A DNA stretch of 26,252 nucleotides. It comes from DATKEG01 sp035544515. GTDB taxonomy: Bacteria; Acidobacteriota; Vicinamibacteria; Fen-336. The stretch is taken from positions 1 through 26,252 of the forward strand of contig DATKEG010000033.1 in assembly GCA_035544515.1 (NCBI GenBank), given 5' to 3'. Positions 16,452 through 23,988 of this stretch are shown one piece after another (position 1 is the stretch's first letter; the number at the start of each line of letters is the position of its first letter). Made by a program: the position numbers and the translations under genes. The notes under the pieces were generated by a model. The model searched no databases and was not told where the DNA came from. It saw only the letters and a program-made list of their open reading frames with translations.

Positions 16452-17885
16452 TCGGATAGCTCCCTCGGCGGCGCCCTGCGCGTCGCCATCGACCTCGGCG
16501 CGGGCAGCGGCCGCGCCATGCTGGGACGCCTGGGGGAGGACGGCCTCCTCCTGCGCGAGGTCCATCGCTTCCGCTACGAGCCGTTGGAGCGTGACGGCCA
16601 CCTGCGCTGGGACCTCGACCTCGTGCTCGAAGGCGTCGCGCAGGGGCTGGCGGCGGCGGCCGCAGCCGCGCGCGACCTCGGCGGACGCGTCCACAGCATG
16701 GGCGTCGACTCCTGGGCGGTGGACTACGCGCTCTTCGACGCGGAAGGCGCGCTGTGCGAGCAGCCCGTCTGCTACCGCGATGCGCGCGCCGAGGTGATGG
16801 AGGACGTGTTCCGGCTCGTCCCGCGCGACGAGATCTTCGCGCGCACCGGCATACAGCTCCTGCCGTTCAACACGGTGTTCCAGCTCTTCGCGCGCGTGCG
16901 CGAGGGACTGCCCGCCGCGGCCACGCGCCTGCTCATGATCCCGGACGCGCTCCACTTCCGGCTCACCGGCGTGCCCGCCGGTGAGCGCACCAACGCCTCG
17001 ACCACCCAGCTCCTGAACGCGGTCACGGGCGACTGGGACGGGGACCTGTTCCGGCGGCTCCGCCTCCCGCTCGCCCTGATGCCCGAGGTGCGGGCGGCGG
17101 GCACGCGGCTGGGGCCGCTGCTTCCCTCGCTGCAGGAGGAGCTCGGCCTGGCCGGTACGGCCGTGATCGCGCCCGCGACGCACGACACGGGCAGCGCCGT
17201 GGCGGGCACGCCTCTGCGCGAGGGCTGGGCCTACATCTCATCGGGTACCTGGTCCCTGGTCGGCGTGGAGCTGCCCGCCCCGCTCATCACGCCCGCGGTG
17301 GCCGCGGCGAACTTCACCAACGAAGCCGGCGCGTTCGGCACCACGCGGTTCCTGAAGAACGTGATGGGGCTCTGGATCCTGGAGTCATGCCGCAAGGAGT
17401 GGCCCCCCCGGCCGTACGACGAACTGCTCGCGGACGTCGCGCGCGTGCCGAGCCCGGTCGGCCGGATCGATCCCGACCACCCGCGGTTCTTCAACCCGCC
17501 GAGCATGGTCCGCGAGGTGGCGGGCGCCCTCGCGGAGGCCGGTCACGCGGTCCCGAGCGATCCCGTGCGGCTGGCCAAGGTCGTTCTCGACTCGCTCGCC
17601 GCGCGCTACGCCGAGGTCGTGCGCGCGATCGAATCCCTCACGGGCCGCCGCGTCGAAGGCATCCACGTGGTCGGCGGGGGCTCCCGGAACACGTACTTGA
17701 ACCAGGCCACCGCCGACGCCGCCGGGCGTCCGGTGCGGGCCGGACCGGTCGAGGCGACCACGGCCGGAAACCTCGCCGTGCAGGCGGTCGCGGACGGCGA
17801 GGTCGCATCCCTGGCCGAGGGCCGCCGCCGGATCGCGGCCGGAGCGGAGATCCGAGCCTACGAACCCGGCCGTCGCTCGGCCTGA
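16401..17885 (+). CDS. rhaB: Rhamnulokinase (FGGY carbohydrate kinase)
   Basis: The 494-residue kinase phosphorylates L-rhamnulose at O1 with ATP. FGGY/RhaB features are the N-terminal phosphate loop AIDLGAGSGRAML (29-41), the substrate region MGVDSWAVDYALFD, the catalytic Asp in ATHDTGSA (D262), SSGTWSLVG, NFTNEAGAFGTTRFLKN and the adenosine-site motif HVVGGGSRNTYLNQ. No in-frame ATG, GTG or TTG lies between 16401 and the conserved domain, so the start must be at 16401 or further upstream. The first 25 residues are basic (MNRRSRGRKR) and come mostly from the tandem repeat. The 3' end overlaps the convergent M20 peptidase gene by 28 bases. Confidence 0.94.
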   Translation: MNRRSRGRKRSASRPGRSDSSLGGALRVAIDLGAGSGRAMLGRLGEDGLLLREVHRFRYEPLERDGHLRWDLDLVLEGVAQGLAAAAAAARDLGGRVHSMGVDSWAVDYALFDAEGALCEQPVCYRDARAEVMEDVFRLVPRDEIFARTGIQLLPFNTVFQLFARVREGLPAAATRLLMIPDALHFRLTGVPAGERTNASTTQLLNAVTGDWDGDLFRRLRLPLALMPEVRAAGTRLGPLLPSLQEELGLAGTAVIAPATHDTGSAVAGTPLREGWAYISSGTWSLVGVELPAPLITPAVAAANFTNEAGAFGTTRFLKNVMGLWILESCRKEWPPRPYDELLADVARVPSPVGRIDPDHPRFFNPPSMVREVAGALAEAGHAVPSDPVRLAKVVLDSLAARYAEVVRAIESLTGRRVEGIHVVGGGSRNTYLNQATADAAGRPVRAGPVEATTAGNLAVQAVADGEVASLAEGRRRIAAGAEIRAYEPGRRSA

Positions 17886-19384
17886 CCGGGCGGCGCCCGA
17901 CGCGTTTCCTCCGCTCCCGGCACTCCAACGTTGCGCAGGAGCTGGGCATAGAACTGCACGGCCTCCGCGTAGTTGGAGACCGACACGCGCTCGTTGGTGC
18001 CGTGTACCCGCGTCAGGTCCGGCAGGGTCATCCGCGTGGGCGTGAAGCGGTAGACGTTCGGGGTGAGCCCCGAGAAGTGGCGCGCGTCGGTCCCGCCGGT
18101 GACCAGGTAAGGCGCGACGACGGCGTCCGGAAAGACCTGGCGCGTGGTGCGTTGGAGGACCATCCAGGCCGCGGAGTCCGTGGGCGAAACGGGCGAGGGC
18201 TCGGTGGCGGGATCGAGCACCGTCACCACGACCGCCGGATCGTTCACGACGTCCCGCACGTGTTGGCGCACCGCGGCCACGCTGTCGCCGGGCAGGATGC
18301 GGAAGTTGACCACCGCGCGCGCCTGGCTCGGCAGCACGTTGTGCCGGGGCCCGCCCTCGAACACCGTGGCCGCGGTGGTGGTCCGGATGGCGGCGTTGGT
18401 GCTCGGGTTGCGCGCGAGGTTCCGCTCGATCAGCGGACCGAAGAGCCAGCGGTTGGCGAAGAGGAGGCGCATCCCGAACGGCATCTCGGGACCCACGTAG
18501 TCGAAGAGCGCCGCCGTGGCGCCCCGCAGCTCGGCCGGGAACTGACGCTCCTCCAGCCGCGCGATCGCGCGCGCCAGGACGCCCACCGTGGTGTGCGGCG
18601 GCGGCGCCATCGAGTGCCCGCCTTCGCTCTTCGCCACGAGCTCCACACTCGCGAACCCCTTCTCCGCGATGCCGATCAGGGCCACCGGCGCGCGCACGCC
18701 GGGCACCGCGTCGTGCAGGATCGCGCCGCCTTCGTCGAGCACCAGCTCCGGCACAACCAACCGCTCGCGCAGGAGCCGGGCGACCTCGGCCGCACCCTCG
18801 CCGCCGCCCACCTCCTCGTCGGCGCCGAAGGCCAGGAGCACGGTGCGGCGCGGGCGGAAACCGCCCGCGGCCAGCGCCTCCACCGCTTCCAGGATCCCCA
18901 GCACGGTCACCTTGTCGTCGAGCGACCCGCGGCCCCAGACGAACCCGCCGGCCACGTCGCCACCGAAGGGAGGGTGCTCCCAGGCCGTCTCCGCGGCGGC
19001 CTCGACCGGCACCACGTCCATGTGCCCCATGAGCACGATCGGCGCGAGCGCCGGGTCGGTTCCCGCCCACGTGTACAGGAGCGCATCGCGGCCCACGGCC
19101 TCCCGGGCCAGCGTCGCGTGCGCACGCGGGAAAGAGCGGGCGAGGTAGGCATGGAGCGCGGCGAACTCCGCGTCCGGCCGTTGCCCGGGATCTTCGGTCG
19201 AGAGCGTGCGGATCCGGATCGCCCCGGCGAGGCGCTCCGCGGCCGCCGCGGGATCGACCTCCACCGCTTCCACGGGCGCGGCTGCCACCTGCCGCGACGT
19301 GGAGGCCACCGCTCGCATCACGGCGACCGCCGCCCCCACCGCGACCACCGCCGCGGCGGCCACGATCAGCCGGGCGGCCTTCAT
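17858..19384 (-). CDS. Membrane-anchored M20 family metallopeptidase
   Basis: The 508-residue protein belongs to the M20 dinuclear zinc group, in the long Cps1/PM20D1-like branch. An N-terminal hydrophobic segment (about residues 5-24) acts as a signal or anchor, placing the enzyme outside the cytoplasm. Zinc-site motifs are GHMDVVP (H121, D123), GRGSLDDK (D156 bridging), ADEE (E190/E191 catalytic) and VLDEGG, with the last His in GGTDARHFSG. The family hydrolyses dipeptides, peptides or N-acyl amino acids. The ATG at 19384 is preferred over GTG at 19390. It follows the RidA gene by 31 bases on the same strand. The 3' end overlaps rhaB by 28 bases, so the two transcripts collide. Confidence 0.9.
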   Translation of the reverse strand: MKAARLIVAAAAVVAVGAAVAVMRAVASTSRQVAAAPVEAVEVDPAAAAERLAGAIRIRTLSTEDPGQRPDAEFAALHAYLARSFPRAHATLAREAVGRDALLYTWAGTDPALAPIVLMGHMDVVPVEAAAETAWEHPPFGGDVAGGFVWGRGSLDDKVTVLGILEAVEALAAGGFRPRRTVLLAFGADEEVGGGEGAAEVARLLRERLVVPELVLDEGGAILHDAVPGVRAPVALIGIAEKGFASVELVAKSEGGHSMAPPPHTTVGVLARAIARLEERQFPAELRGATAALFDYVGPEMPFGMRLLFANRWLFGPLIERNLARNPSTNAAIRTTTAATVFEGGPRHNVLPSQARAVVNFRILPGDSVAAVRQHVRDVVNDPAVVVTVLDPATEPSPVSPTDSAAWMVLQRTTRQVFPDAVVAPYLVTGGTDARHFSGLTPNVYRFTPTRMTLPDLTRVHGTNERVSVSNYAEAVQFYAQLLRNVGVPGAEETRRAPPGQAERRPGS

Positions 19385-19415
19385 GGGCACGTGCGGACGA
19401 CCCTCAGGACCACGT

Positions 19416-19949
19416 TCAGTCCGCGACCTCGACGACCATCTCGATCTCGACGCTGATGTTGCCGGGCAGCGACCCCATGCCCACCGCCGAGCGCGCGTGC
19501 CGGCCCCGCTCCCCGAACACCGCCACCATCAGGTCCGAAAAGCCGTTGATGACCTTCGGATGGTCGGCGAAGTCCGGGGCGGCGTTGACCATGCCGAGCA
19601 CCTTGACCACCCGCCTCACCTTGCGCAGGTCGCCCACTTCCTGCTTGAGGCTGGCCAGCAGGCACAGGCCGACACGCCGCGCCGACGCGTAGGCGTTCTC
19701 GAGGGTCACGTCTCGTCCGACCTTCCCGGTCTGCGCGGACGAGCACTCGCCGTGCCCGGCCAGGAACACGAGGTTGCCGGTGCGGACCGCGCGCACGTAG
19801 TTGGCGACGGGGGCGGCGGGCTCGGGCAGGGTGAGGCCCAGACCCTTGAGCCGCGCCTCCGGATCATCGGCGCCCTGGGCCCGGGCACCGCCGCAGGGCA
19901 GCAGGCCGAGCGCCACCAGACCGACGGCCAGGCGAGTCGTGGGGATCAT
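19416..19949 (-). CDS. RidA (YjgF/YER057c/UK114) family protein with signal peptide
   Basis: The 177-residue protein starts at the ATG preceded by GAGGAGGAGAGCG; an open extension to 20018 lacks a binding site. Residues 1-25 (MIPTTRLAVGLVALGLLPCGGARA) are a signal peptide, which is uncommon for RidA. The rest is a standard Rid domain: NYVRAVRTGNLVFLAGHG, ENAYASARRVGLCLLASL, and ARSAVGMGSLPGNISVEIE. That last motif keeps the Arg that binds the substrate carboxylate in enamine/imine deaminases. Cytoplasmic RidA hydrolyses reactive enamines from PLP enzymes; a periplasmic copy must meet other substrates. It precedes the exported M20 peptidase gene by 31 bases, so the products may act together. 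Confidence 0.85.
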   Translation of the reverse strand: MIPTTRLAVGLVALGLLPCGGARAQGADDPEARLKGLGLTLPEPAAPVANYVRAVRTGNLVFLAGHGECSSAQTGKVGRDVTLENAYASARRVGLCLLASLKQEVGDLRKVRRVVKVLGMVNAAPDFADHPKVINGFSDLMVAVFGERGRHARSAVGMGSLPGNISVEIEMVVEVAD

Positions 19950-19980
19950 CGCTCTCCTCCTCGGGTCACGTGTCCAGGCC

Positions 19981-19998
19981 ACTCGGCCCGGGCCGAGT
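19981..19998. terminator. Perfect 18-bp palindrome between the GNAT and RidA genes
   Basis: ACTCGGCCCGGGCCGAGT equals its own reverse complement. It begins 12 bases past the GNAT stop on the minus strand and ends 31 bases upstream of the RidA start codon. It could be a GNAT terminator hairpin or an operator for the ridA-M20 pair. No T-tract is present. Confidence 0.5.
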
Positions 19999-20010
19999 TC
20001 GAGGGACCTC

Positions 20011-20541
20011 CTACTCATGACGCCTGTTGGACGCGCGATCGACGGCGGCCCGCAGGCTCTTTCGCATGAACACGCACGCCATCGTCCGTCCGGACCACAG
20101 TCTATGCTCTCCGCGGCCGACCTGTTCGAAGCCGTTCACCTTGTAGAACTCGACCGCGGCAAGCGAAGCATCGACATGGATGGAGGTCGCCCCGGCGGCG
20201 ACCGCGGCGGCCTGAGCCGACCGGAACAAGGCCGACCCTATCCCGTGCCGGGCGGCTCTCCCCCTGACGTACACGGCCGTGCCATGCTCGTGGTCATCGA
20301 TGCGGTGCGACGAAAAGCCCAGGACCTCGGACGTATCGCCCCCCTCGTCGACGGCGACGAAGAAGACCTCGCCCCGGTCCATGGCCTCGACGTAGAGATC
20401 GCCCTCGACCCGCGCGCACCAATCGTTCACGATCGGCGCGGCGTAGTACAGAGGCCCTATCGAGCGAATGGAATCCAGGTGTGCCGCGGCAATCCCGTCC
20501 ACGTCCGAAAGCGCCGCACGACGAACCTTGAAGTTGGTCAC
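20011..20541 (-). CDS. GNAT family N-acetyltransferase
   Basis: The 176-residue protein is a single GNAT domain. FKVRRAALSDVDGIAAAH is the typical beta1-alpha1 opening, VFFVAVDE and EVLGFSSHR are the central strands, and VRGRAARHGIGSALF is motif A with the acetyl-CoA pyrophosphate loop (RxxGIG). AVEFYKVNGFEQVG is the C-terminal motif B. The substrate cannot be read from sequence. The start is uncertain: I chose a GTG at 20541, preceded by AAGGGA, since the conserved domain begins four residues later. Upstream residues in this frame have no domain character and soon overlap the phosphofructokinase gene. It lies 65 bases after that gene's stop. Confidence 0.82.
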   Translation of the reverse strand: MTNFKVRRAALSDVDGIAAAHLDSIRSIGPLYYAAPIVNDWCARVEGDLYVEAMDRGEVFFVAVDEGGDTSEVLGFSSHRIDDHEHGTAVYVRGRAARHGIGSALFRSAQAAAVAAGATSIHVDASLAAVEFYKVNGFEQVGRGEHRLWSGRTMACVFMRKSLRAAVDRASNRRHE

Positions 20542-20606
20542 CTGTCCCTTGGGGGAGGATTCCGGAGGGATCGCCACCGGGCGGGGTGGGCGCTCGCGGG
20601 AACCCG

Positions 20607-21959
20607 TTACCGGCCTCGCTTCGACCGCCGCGCCGGGCGCGCCTCGGCGGCGGCCGCCGGTGCCGGCTCCACCGCGTCCGCGCCCGCGAAGCTCTCCAGG
20701 ACCAGGGCCGGCGGCTCGTCCTCCACCAGGTACTCGAACTCCTGGCGGAACTCCTCGGGGGAGAGGCGGCAGGTGGCGGCCAGGCGGGCGACCTCGTGCG
20801 GGTCCTGGAAGTCGTCCCGCCGCAGCCGGATCATGTAGCGGCGGGCGATCGCGTAGCGCGTGGAGTGGATGTCCACCATGCGGACCTTGGTGCGGCCGGT
20901 CTCCGCGTCGAGCAGGGCCTTGAACGGGATGGGCACGAAGTGACCGCCCTCGATCGAGACCATGACCGCGTTGCCGCCCGAGAAGAGGTGCTTGGCCGCG
21001 CAATAGCCCAGGTCCCGCGTGTACTCCATGTCGAGCGGGATGGGGTCCGCGCAGCGCAGCTCGTAGCCGATGTTCTTGGCCACGATGGTGGTCTTGACGC
21101 CCAGTCCCTTGAGCCGCTCGCGCACCTGCTCCTTGAGCAGCTCGCCCAGGTTCACCTCGTCGATGCGGATGTGGCCGTGGGCGTCGCGCTCCACGTGCTC
21201 GAGCTTGGCCAGGTCCTGCGGGTCGAGGCGCAGGACCAGGCCCTCGGCGATCATGGCCACCCCGTCGCGGCGCCCGTAGCTCAGGCGCTTGATGATGGAG
21301 CCGGCCAGGGTGTCCACGAAGGGCTTGAGCCGCACCTTGCGCGCGGAGAACTCCTCCGGGATGAGCGTGATGGTGGAGCCCGCGGCCTTGCCGATGCCGA
21401 GCGCGAGGTGGCCGGCCTTGCGGCCCATGGCGATCACGAAGTACCAGCGCGAGGTCGTCTTGGCGTCCACCATCAGGTTCTTCACGATGTCCACGCCGAT
21501 GTGGCGCGCGGTCTGGAAGCCGAAGGTGTCCACGTGCGGCGGCAGGTCGAGGTCGTTGTCGATCGTCTTGGGGACGTGCACCAGGCGCAGCCGGCCGGCC
21601 GCCTTCTCCTCGAGCTTCATGGCCGAGAAGGCGGTGTCGTCGCCCCCGATCGTGATGAGCTGGGTCACGCCCAGGCGCAGGAGCGAGAGGAGCGCGTTCT
21701 CGATGTGATCCGCATGGGTGGTGGGGTTGGCGCGGGAGATCCCGATGTAGGAGCCGCCCCGGAAGTGGATGCGGCTAACGTCCTCGATGCCGAGCGGGAC
21801 GACGTGGTCGATGTCGCCCTGCATGATCCACTCGAACCCGTCGCGTATGCCCAGCACGTCGATCCCGTCCACGCGGGCGCGGATGGTGGCCGCGCCGATG
21901 ACGCTGTTGATGCCGGGCGCGGGTCCCCCGCCCACCAGGATGGCCAGCTTCTCCTGCAT
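20607..21959 (-). CDS. 6-phosphofructokinase, probably PPi-dependent
   Basis: The 450-residue protein is of the PfkA family. The nucleotide/pyrophosphate site opens VGGGPAPGINS (9-19). GGDDT (105-109) has Asp where ATP-dependent enzymes have Gly (GGDGS), and PKTIDND (130-136) has Lys where ATP enzymes usually have Gly. These two changes mark PPi-dependent enzymes. MGRKAGHLALG and the substrate-binding IGYELRC are also present. The reaction is reversible between fructose-6-phosphate and fructose-1,6-bisphosphate, so it can serve glycolysis or gluconeogenesis. The last 30 residues are an Ala/Pro/Arg-rich tail absent from most relatives. The ATG is preceded by GGAGGGACTGGGAGC. It follows the rhamnose-type binding-protein gene by 83 bases, with a hairpin between. 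Confidence 0.9.
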   Translation of the reverse strand: MQEKLAILVGGGPAPGINSVIGAATIRARVDGIDVLGIRDGFEWIMQGDIDHVVPLGIEDVSRIHFRGGSYIGISRANPTTHADHIENALLSLLRLGVTQLITIGGDDTAFSAMKLEEKAAGRLRLVHVPKTIDNDLDLPPHVDTFGFQTARHIGVDIVKNLMVDAKTTSRWYFVIAMGRKAGHLALGIGKAAGSTITLIPEEFSARKVRLKPFVDTLAGSIIKRLSYGRRDGVAMIAEGLVLRLDPQDLAKLEHVERDAHGHIRIDEVNLGELLKEQVRERLKGLGVKTTIVAKNIGYELRCADPIPLDMEYTRDLGYCAAKHLFSGGNAVMVSIEGGHFVPIPFKALLDAETGRTKVRMVDIHSTRYAIARRYMIRLRRDDFQDPHEVARLAATCRLSPEEFRQEFEYLVEDEPPALVLESFAGADAVEPAPAAAAEARPARRSKRGR

Positions 21960-22000
21960 GCTCCCAGTCCCTCCGCCGGAGCCAATGGTACAGGCAGCGA

Positions 22001-22021
22001 GCACCGGATTCACTCCGGCGC
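22001..22021 (-). terminator. Hairpin after the binding-protein gene
   Basis: On the minus strand GCGCCGGA and TCCGGTGC pair (one G-T wobble) around GTGAA, 21 bases past the binding-protein stop. It lacks a T-tract. It may end or attenuate transport transcripts before the phosphofructokinase gene. This would fit the large excess of binding protein that ABC systems need. Confidence 0.4.
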
Positions 22022-22042
22022 GAGTGGCGTGGGGGGGGAGCG

Positions 22043-23023
22043 CTAGAAATCGAACTGGTCCACGTTCTCGCGGGTGAAGGTGAAGGGCGTGCCCAGCAGG
22101 ACGTTGTCGCCCCGCACCTCGACCCGGCCGAGCCGGCCGGCGTCGAGCCCATCCGCGCCCGCGGCCAGGGCGCCCGTGGCCAGGGCGTGCCCCGCGCGCA
22201 CGGTGAGGTAGCCGAGGTCCATCGTGTTCCAGAGGACGATGGACTCCACGACCCCGTCGTGGATGTAGGGCTTGCAGGCGTTGGGCAGGCCCAGGCCGAT
22301 CACCCTCACGTCCGTCCGGCCCGACTGCTTCACCGCCTCGGCCGCCCCCGGCACCGCGGGCGAGGCTACCGCCATCACCAGCTTCACCTTCGGGTGCACC
22401 TTCAGCAGCGTCTGCGTCTCGCTGAAGGCTCGCTGGCGATCGTCGTCGCTCGGCCGCACGTCCACCAGCTCGATCCGCGGGTACTTCTCCCCGAGCCGCG
22501 CCTTGATGTGCGCGATCCACTCGTTCTGGTTGGCGGCGGTGAGCGAGGCCGTGACGATGGCGAACTGGCCCTCCCCGCCCATCAGCCCGGCCGCCCGGTC
22601 CATCAGCGTGTGCGCGATGCCCTGCGGCGTGGCCTGGTTGACGAAGAAGTCACGCGCGTCGGGCTCGGCGTCCGCGTCGAAGGTGAGGACCTTGATCCCC
22701 TTCTGCCGCGCCCTGCGCAGCGCGGTGGAGATCGCCTCCTTGTTCTCGACGCTCACCGCCAGCACGTCCACGCCGCGCGTGATCCAGGCTTCGACGACCT
22801 CGTTTTGCTTCGCCGGGTCGGTCTCGGTCGGGCCGTCCCAGAGCAGCCGCACCCCCAGCTCCCGGGCCGCCTCCTCGGCGCCCTTGCGGCAGCTCACGAA
22901 GTAGGGGTTGCCCTTGTTCTTGGGCATCATGGCCAGGGTGAGGGCGGAGCCGGCCTCGTCCTTGCGGCACGCGGGCAGCGCCAGGAGCGCCGCGAGCGGC
23001 ACCAGCGCGAGCGGTCGTTTCAT
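22043..23023 (-). CDS. rhaS: Rhamnose-type ABC transporter substrate-binding lipoprotein
   Basis: The 326-residue protein is a periplasmic-binding-protein-like sugar receptor. The signal peptide MKRPLALVPLAALLALPAC ends in lipobox LPAC (C19), so it is lipid-anchored. The mature part reads MPKNKGNPYFVSCRKGAEEAA, then DVLAVSVENKEAIS, FDADAEPDARDFFVNQA, NQNEWIAHI and a C-terminal DAGRLGRVEVRG...NVDQFDF that is close to RhaS of rhizobia. LsrB (AI-2 receptor) is a near relative, and the gene order here (ATPase, permease, permease, receptor) is that of lsrACDB. The nearby catabolic genes and the C-terminal motif favour rhamnose. The ATG overlaps the upstream permease stop by 4 bases (ATGA), with AAAGGA in front. 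Confidence 0.85.
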   Translation of the reverse strand: MKRPLALVPLAALLALPACRKDEAGSALTLAMMPKNKGNPYFVSCRKGAEEAARELGVRLLWDGPTETDPAKQNEVVEAWITRGVDVLAVSVENKEAISTALRRARQKGIKVLTFDADAEPDARDFFVNQATPQGIAHTLMDRAAGLMGGEGQFAIVTASLTAANQNEWIAHIKARLGEKYPRIELVDVRPSDDDRQRAFSETQTLLKVHPKVKLVMAVASPAVPGAAEAVKQSGRTDVRVIGLGLPNACKPYIHDGVVESIVLWNTMDLGYLTVRAGHALATGALAAGADGLDAGRLGRVEVRGDNVLLGTPFTFTRENVDQFDF

Positions 23024-23988
23024 GTGGTCGTCCTTTCTCCGGCCAGCCAGCGCCGGGCCAGGATGGCCGCGACGAGCAGCAGGCCCGTGAGCACGCCGGC
23101 CATCTCCGTGGGCAGGTCGGCCAGCCGCAGCCCGTTGTGGAGGACGGCGAGCGCGGCCACGCCCAGGAGCGTGCCGTGGATGGTGCCACGCCCGCCGAAG
23201 ATCGAGGTGCCGCCCAGCACCACGGCCGTGATCGCGGTCAGCTCGTATCCGGTGCCGGCGTCCGCTTTCGCCTGTCCGAGGTACGCGACGTAGACGAGCC
23301 CGGCCAGCGCGGCCATGACGCCCGAGAGCACGTAGACGAGCGCGAGGCGGCGGCCGACCGGCAGCCCGGCGTGGCGCGCCCCTTCGGGCGAGAAGCCGAT
23401 CGCGTAGAGCGCGCGCCCGGCCACGGACGCGTGCAGCAGGACTCCGTAGAGGGCCGCCGCGGCCACGAGCACCAGCGCCTGCGTGGGGATGGCGCCGAGG
23501 AGGTAGCCCTGCCCGAGGCGAAGGAATCCCGCGGGGAAGCCCGTGTAGTTCTCCACGCCCGCGGTCAGGCCCTCGGCCAGGCCGCGGAAGAGCGAAAAGG
23601 TCCCCAGGGTGACGATGAGGGCCGGCATGCGCAGGCGCGCGACCAGCAGCGCGTTCAGGGCGCCCGCCGCCGCCCCCAGGGCGAGGGTCAGCGGCACGGC
23701 CGTGCCGAGCGGCACCCCGCCGTCGCGCCACAGCTCGCCCAGGACCACGGCCGAGAACCCCAGGAGCGAGCCGACCGACAGGTCGATGCCCCCGCTCACG
23801 ATCACGGGCGTGAGGGCGAGGGCCAGGAGGCCCACGGGCGTGGCGGCGCGCAGGACTTCGGCGGCGTTCCCGAGGCTGAGGAAGTTGGTGCCCAGGAGAG
23901 AGAAGACGACCACCTCGCCCAGCACGATCAGCGCGAGCACCGCCTCGTGCGACGAGTTGCCCCACGGCTGGGCGCGCTCAGGCGGCAC
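23020..23988 (-). CDS. rhaQ: Rhamnose-type ABC transporter permease, second
   Basis: The 322-residue protein is a sugar-ABC permease of the RbsC/AraH family with about eight to ten hydrophobic segments. Signature stretches are TPVIVSGGIDLSVGS (the conserved periplasmic-side motif), ALNALLVARLRMPALIVTLGT, and the coupling-helix region AVVLGGTSIFGGRGTIHGTLLG. The GTG start overlaps the upstream permease gene by 11 bases, and the stop overlaps the receptor gene by 4. It would pair with the other permease as a heterodimeric channel. RhaP and RhaQ cannot be told apart with certainty by sequence; I name by order. Confidence 0.85.
   Translation of the reverse strand: MPPERAQPWGNSSHEAVLALIVLGEVVVFSLLGTNFLSLGNAAEVLRAATPVGLLALALTPVIVSGGIDLSVGSLLGFSAVVLGELWRDGGVPLGTAVPLTLALGAAAGALNALLVARLRMPALIVTLGTFSLFRGLAEGLTAGVENYTGFPAGFLRLGQGYLLGAIPTQALVLVAAAALYGVLLHASVAGRALYAIGFSPEGARHAGLPVGRRLALVYVLSGVMAALAGLVYVAYLGQAKADAGTGYELTAITAVVLGGTSIFGGRGTIHGTLLGVAALAVLHNGLRLADLPTEMAGVLTGLLLVAAILARRWLAGERTTT

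Noticed and set aside
12596..17183. Two long minus-strand frames (843 and 792 codons) opposite the rhamnose genes
   Set aside because: Both are composition shadows of the aldolase/dehydrogenase, rhaI and rhaB coding strands.
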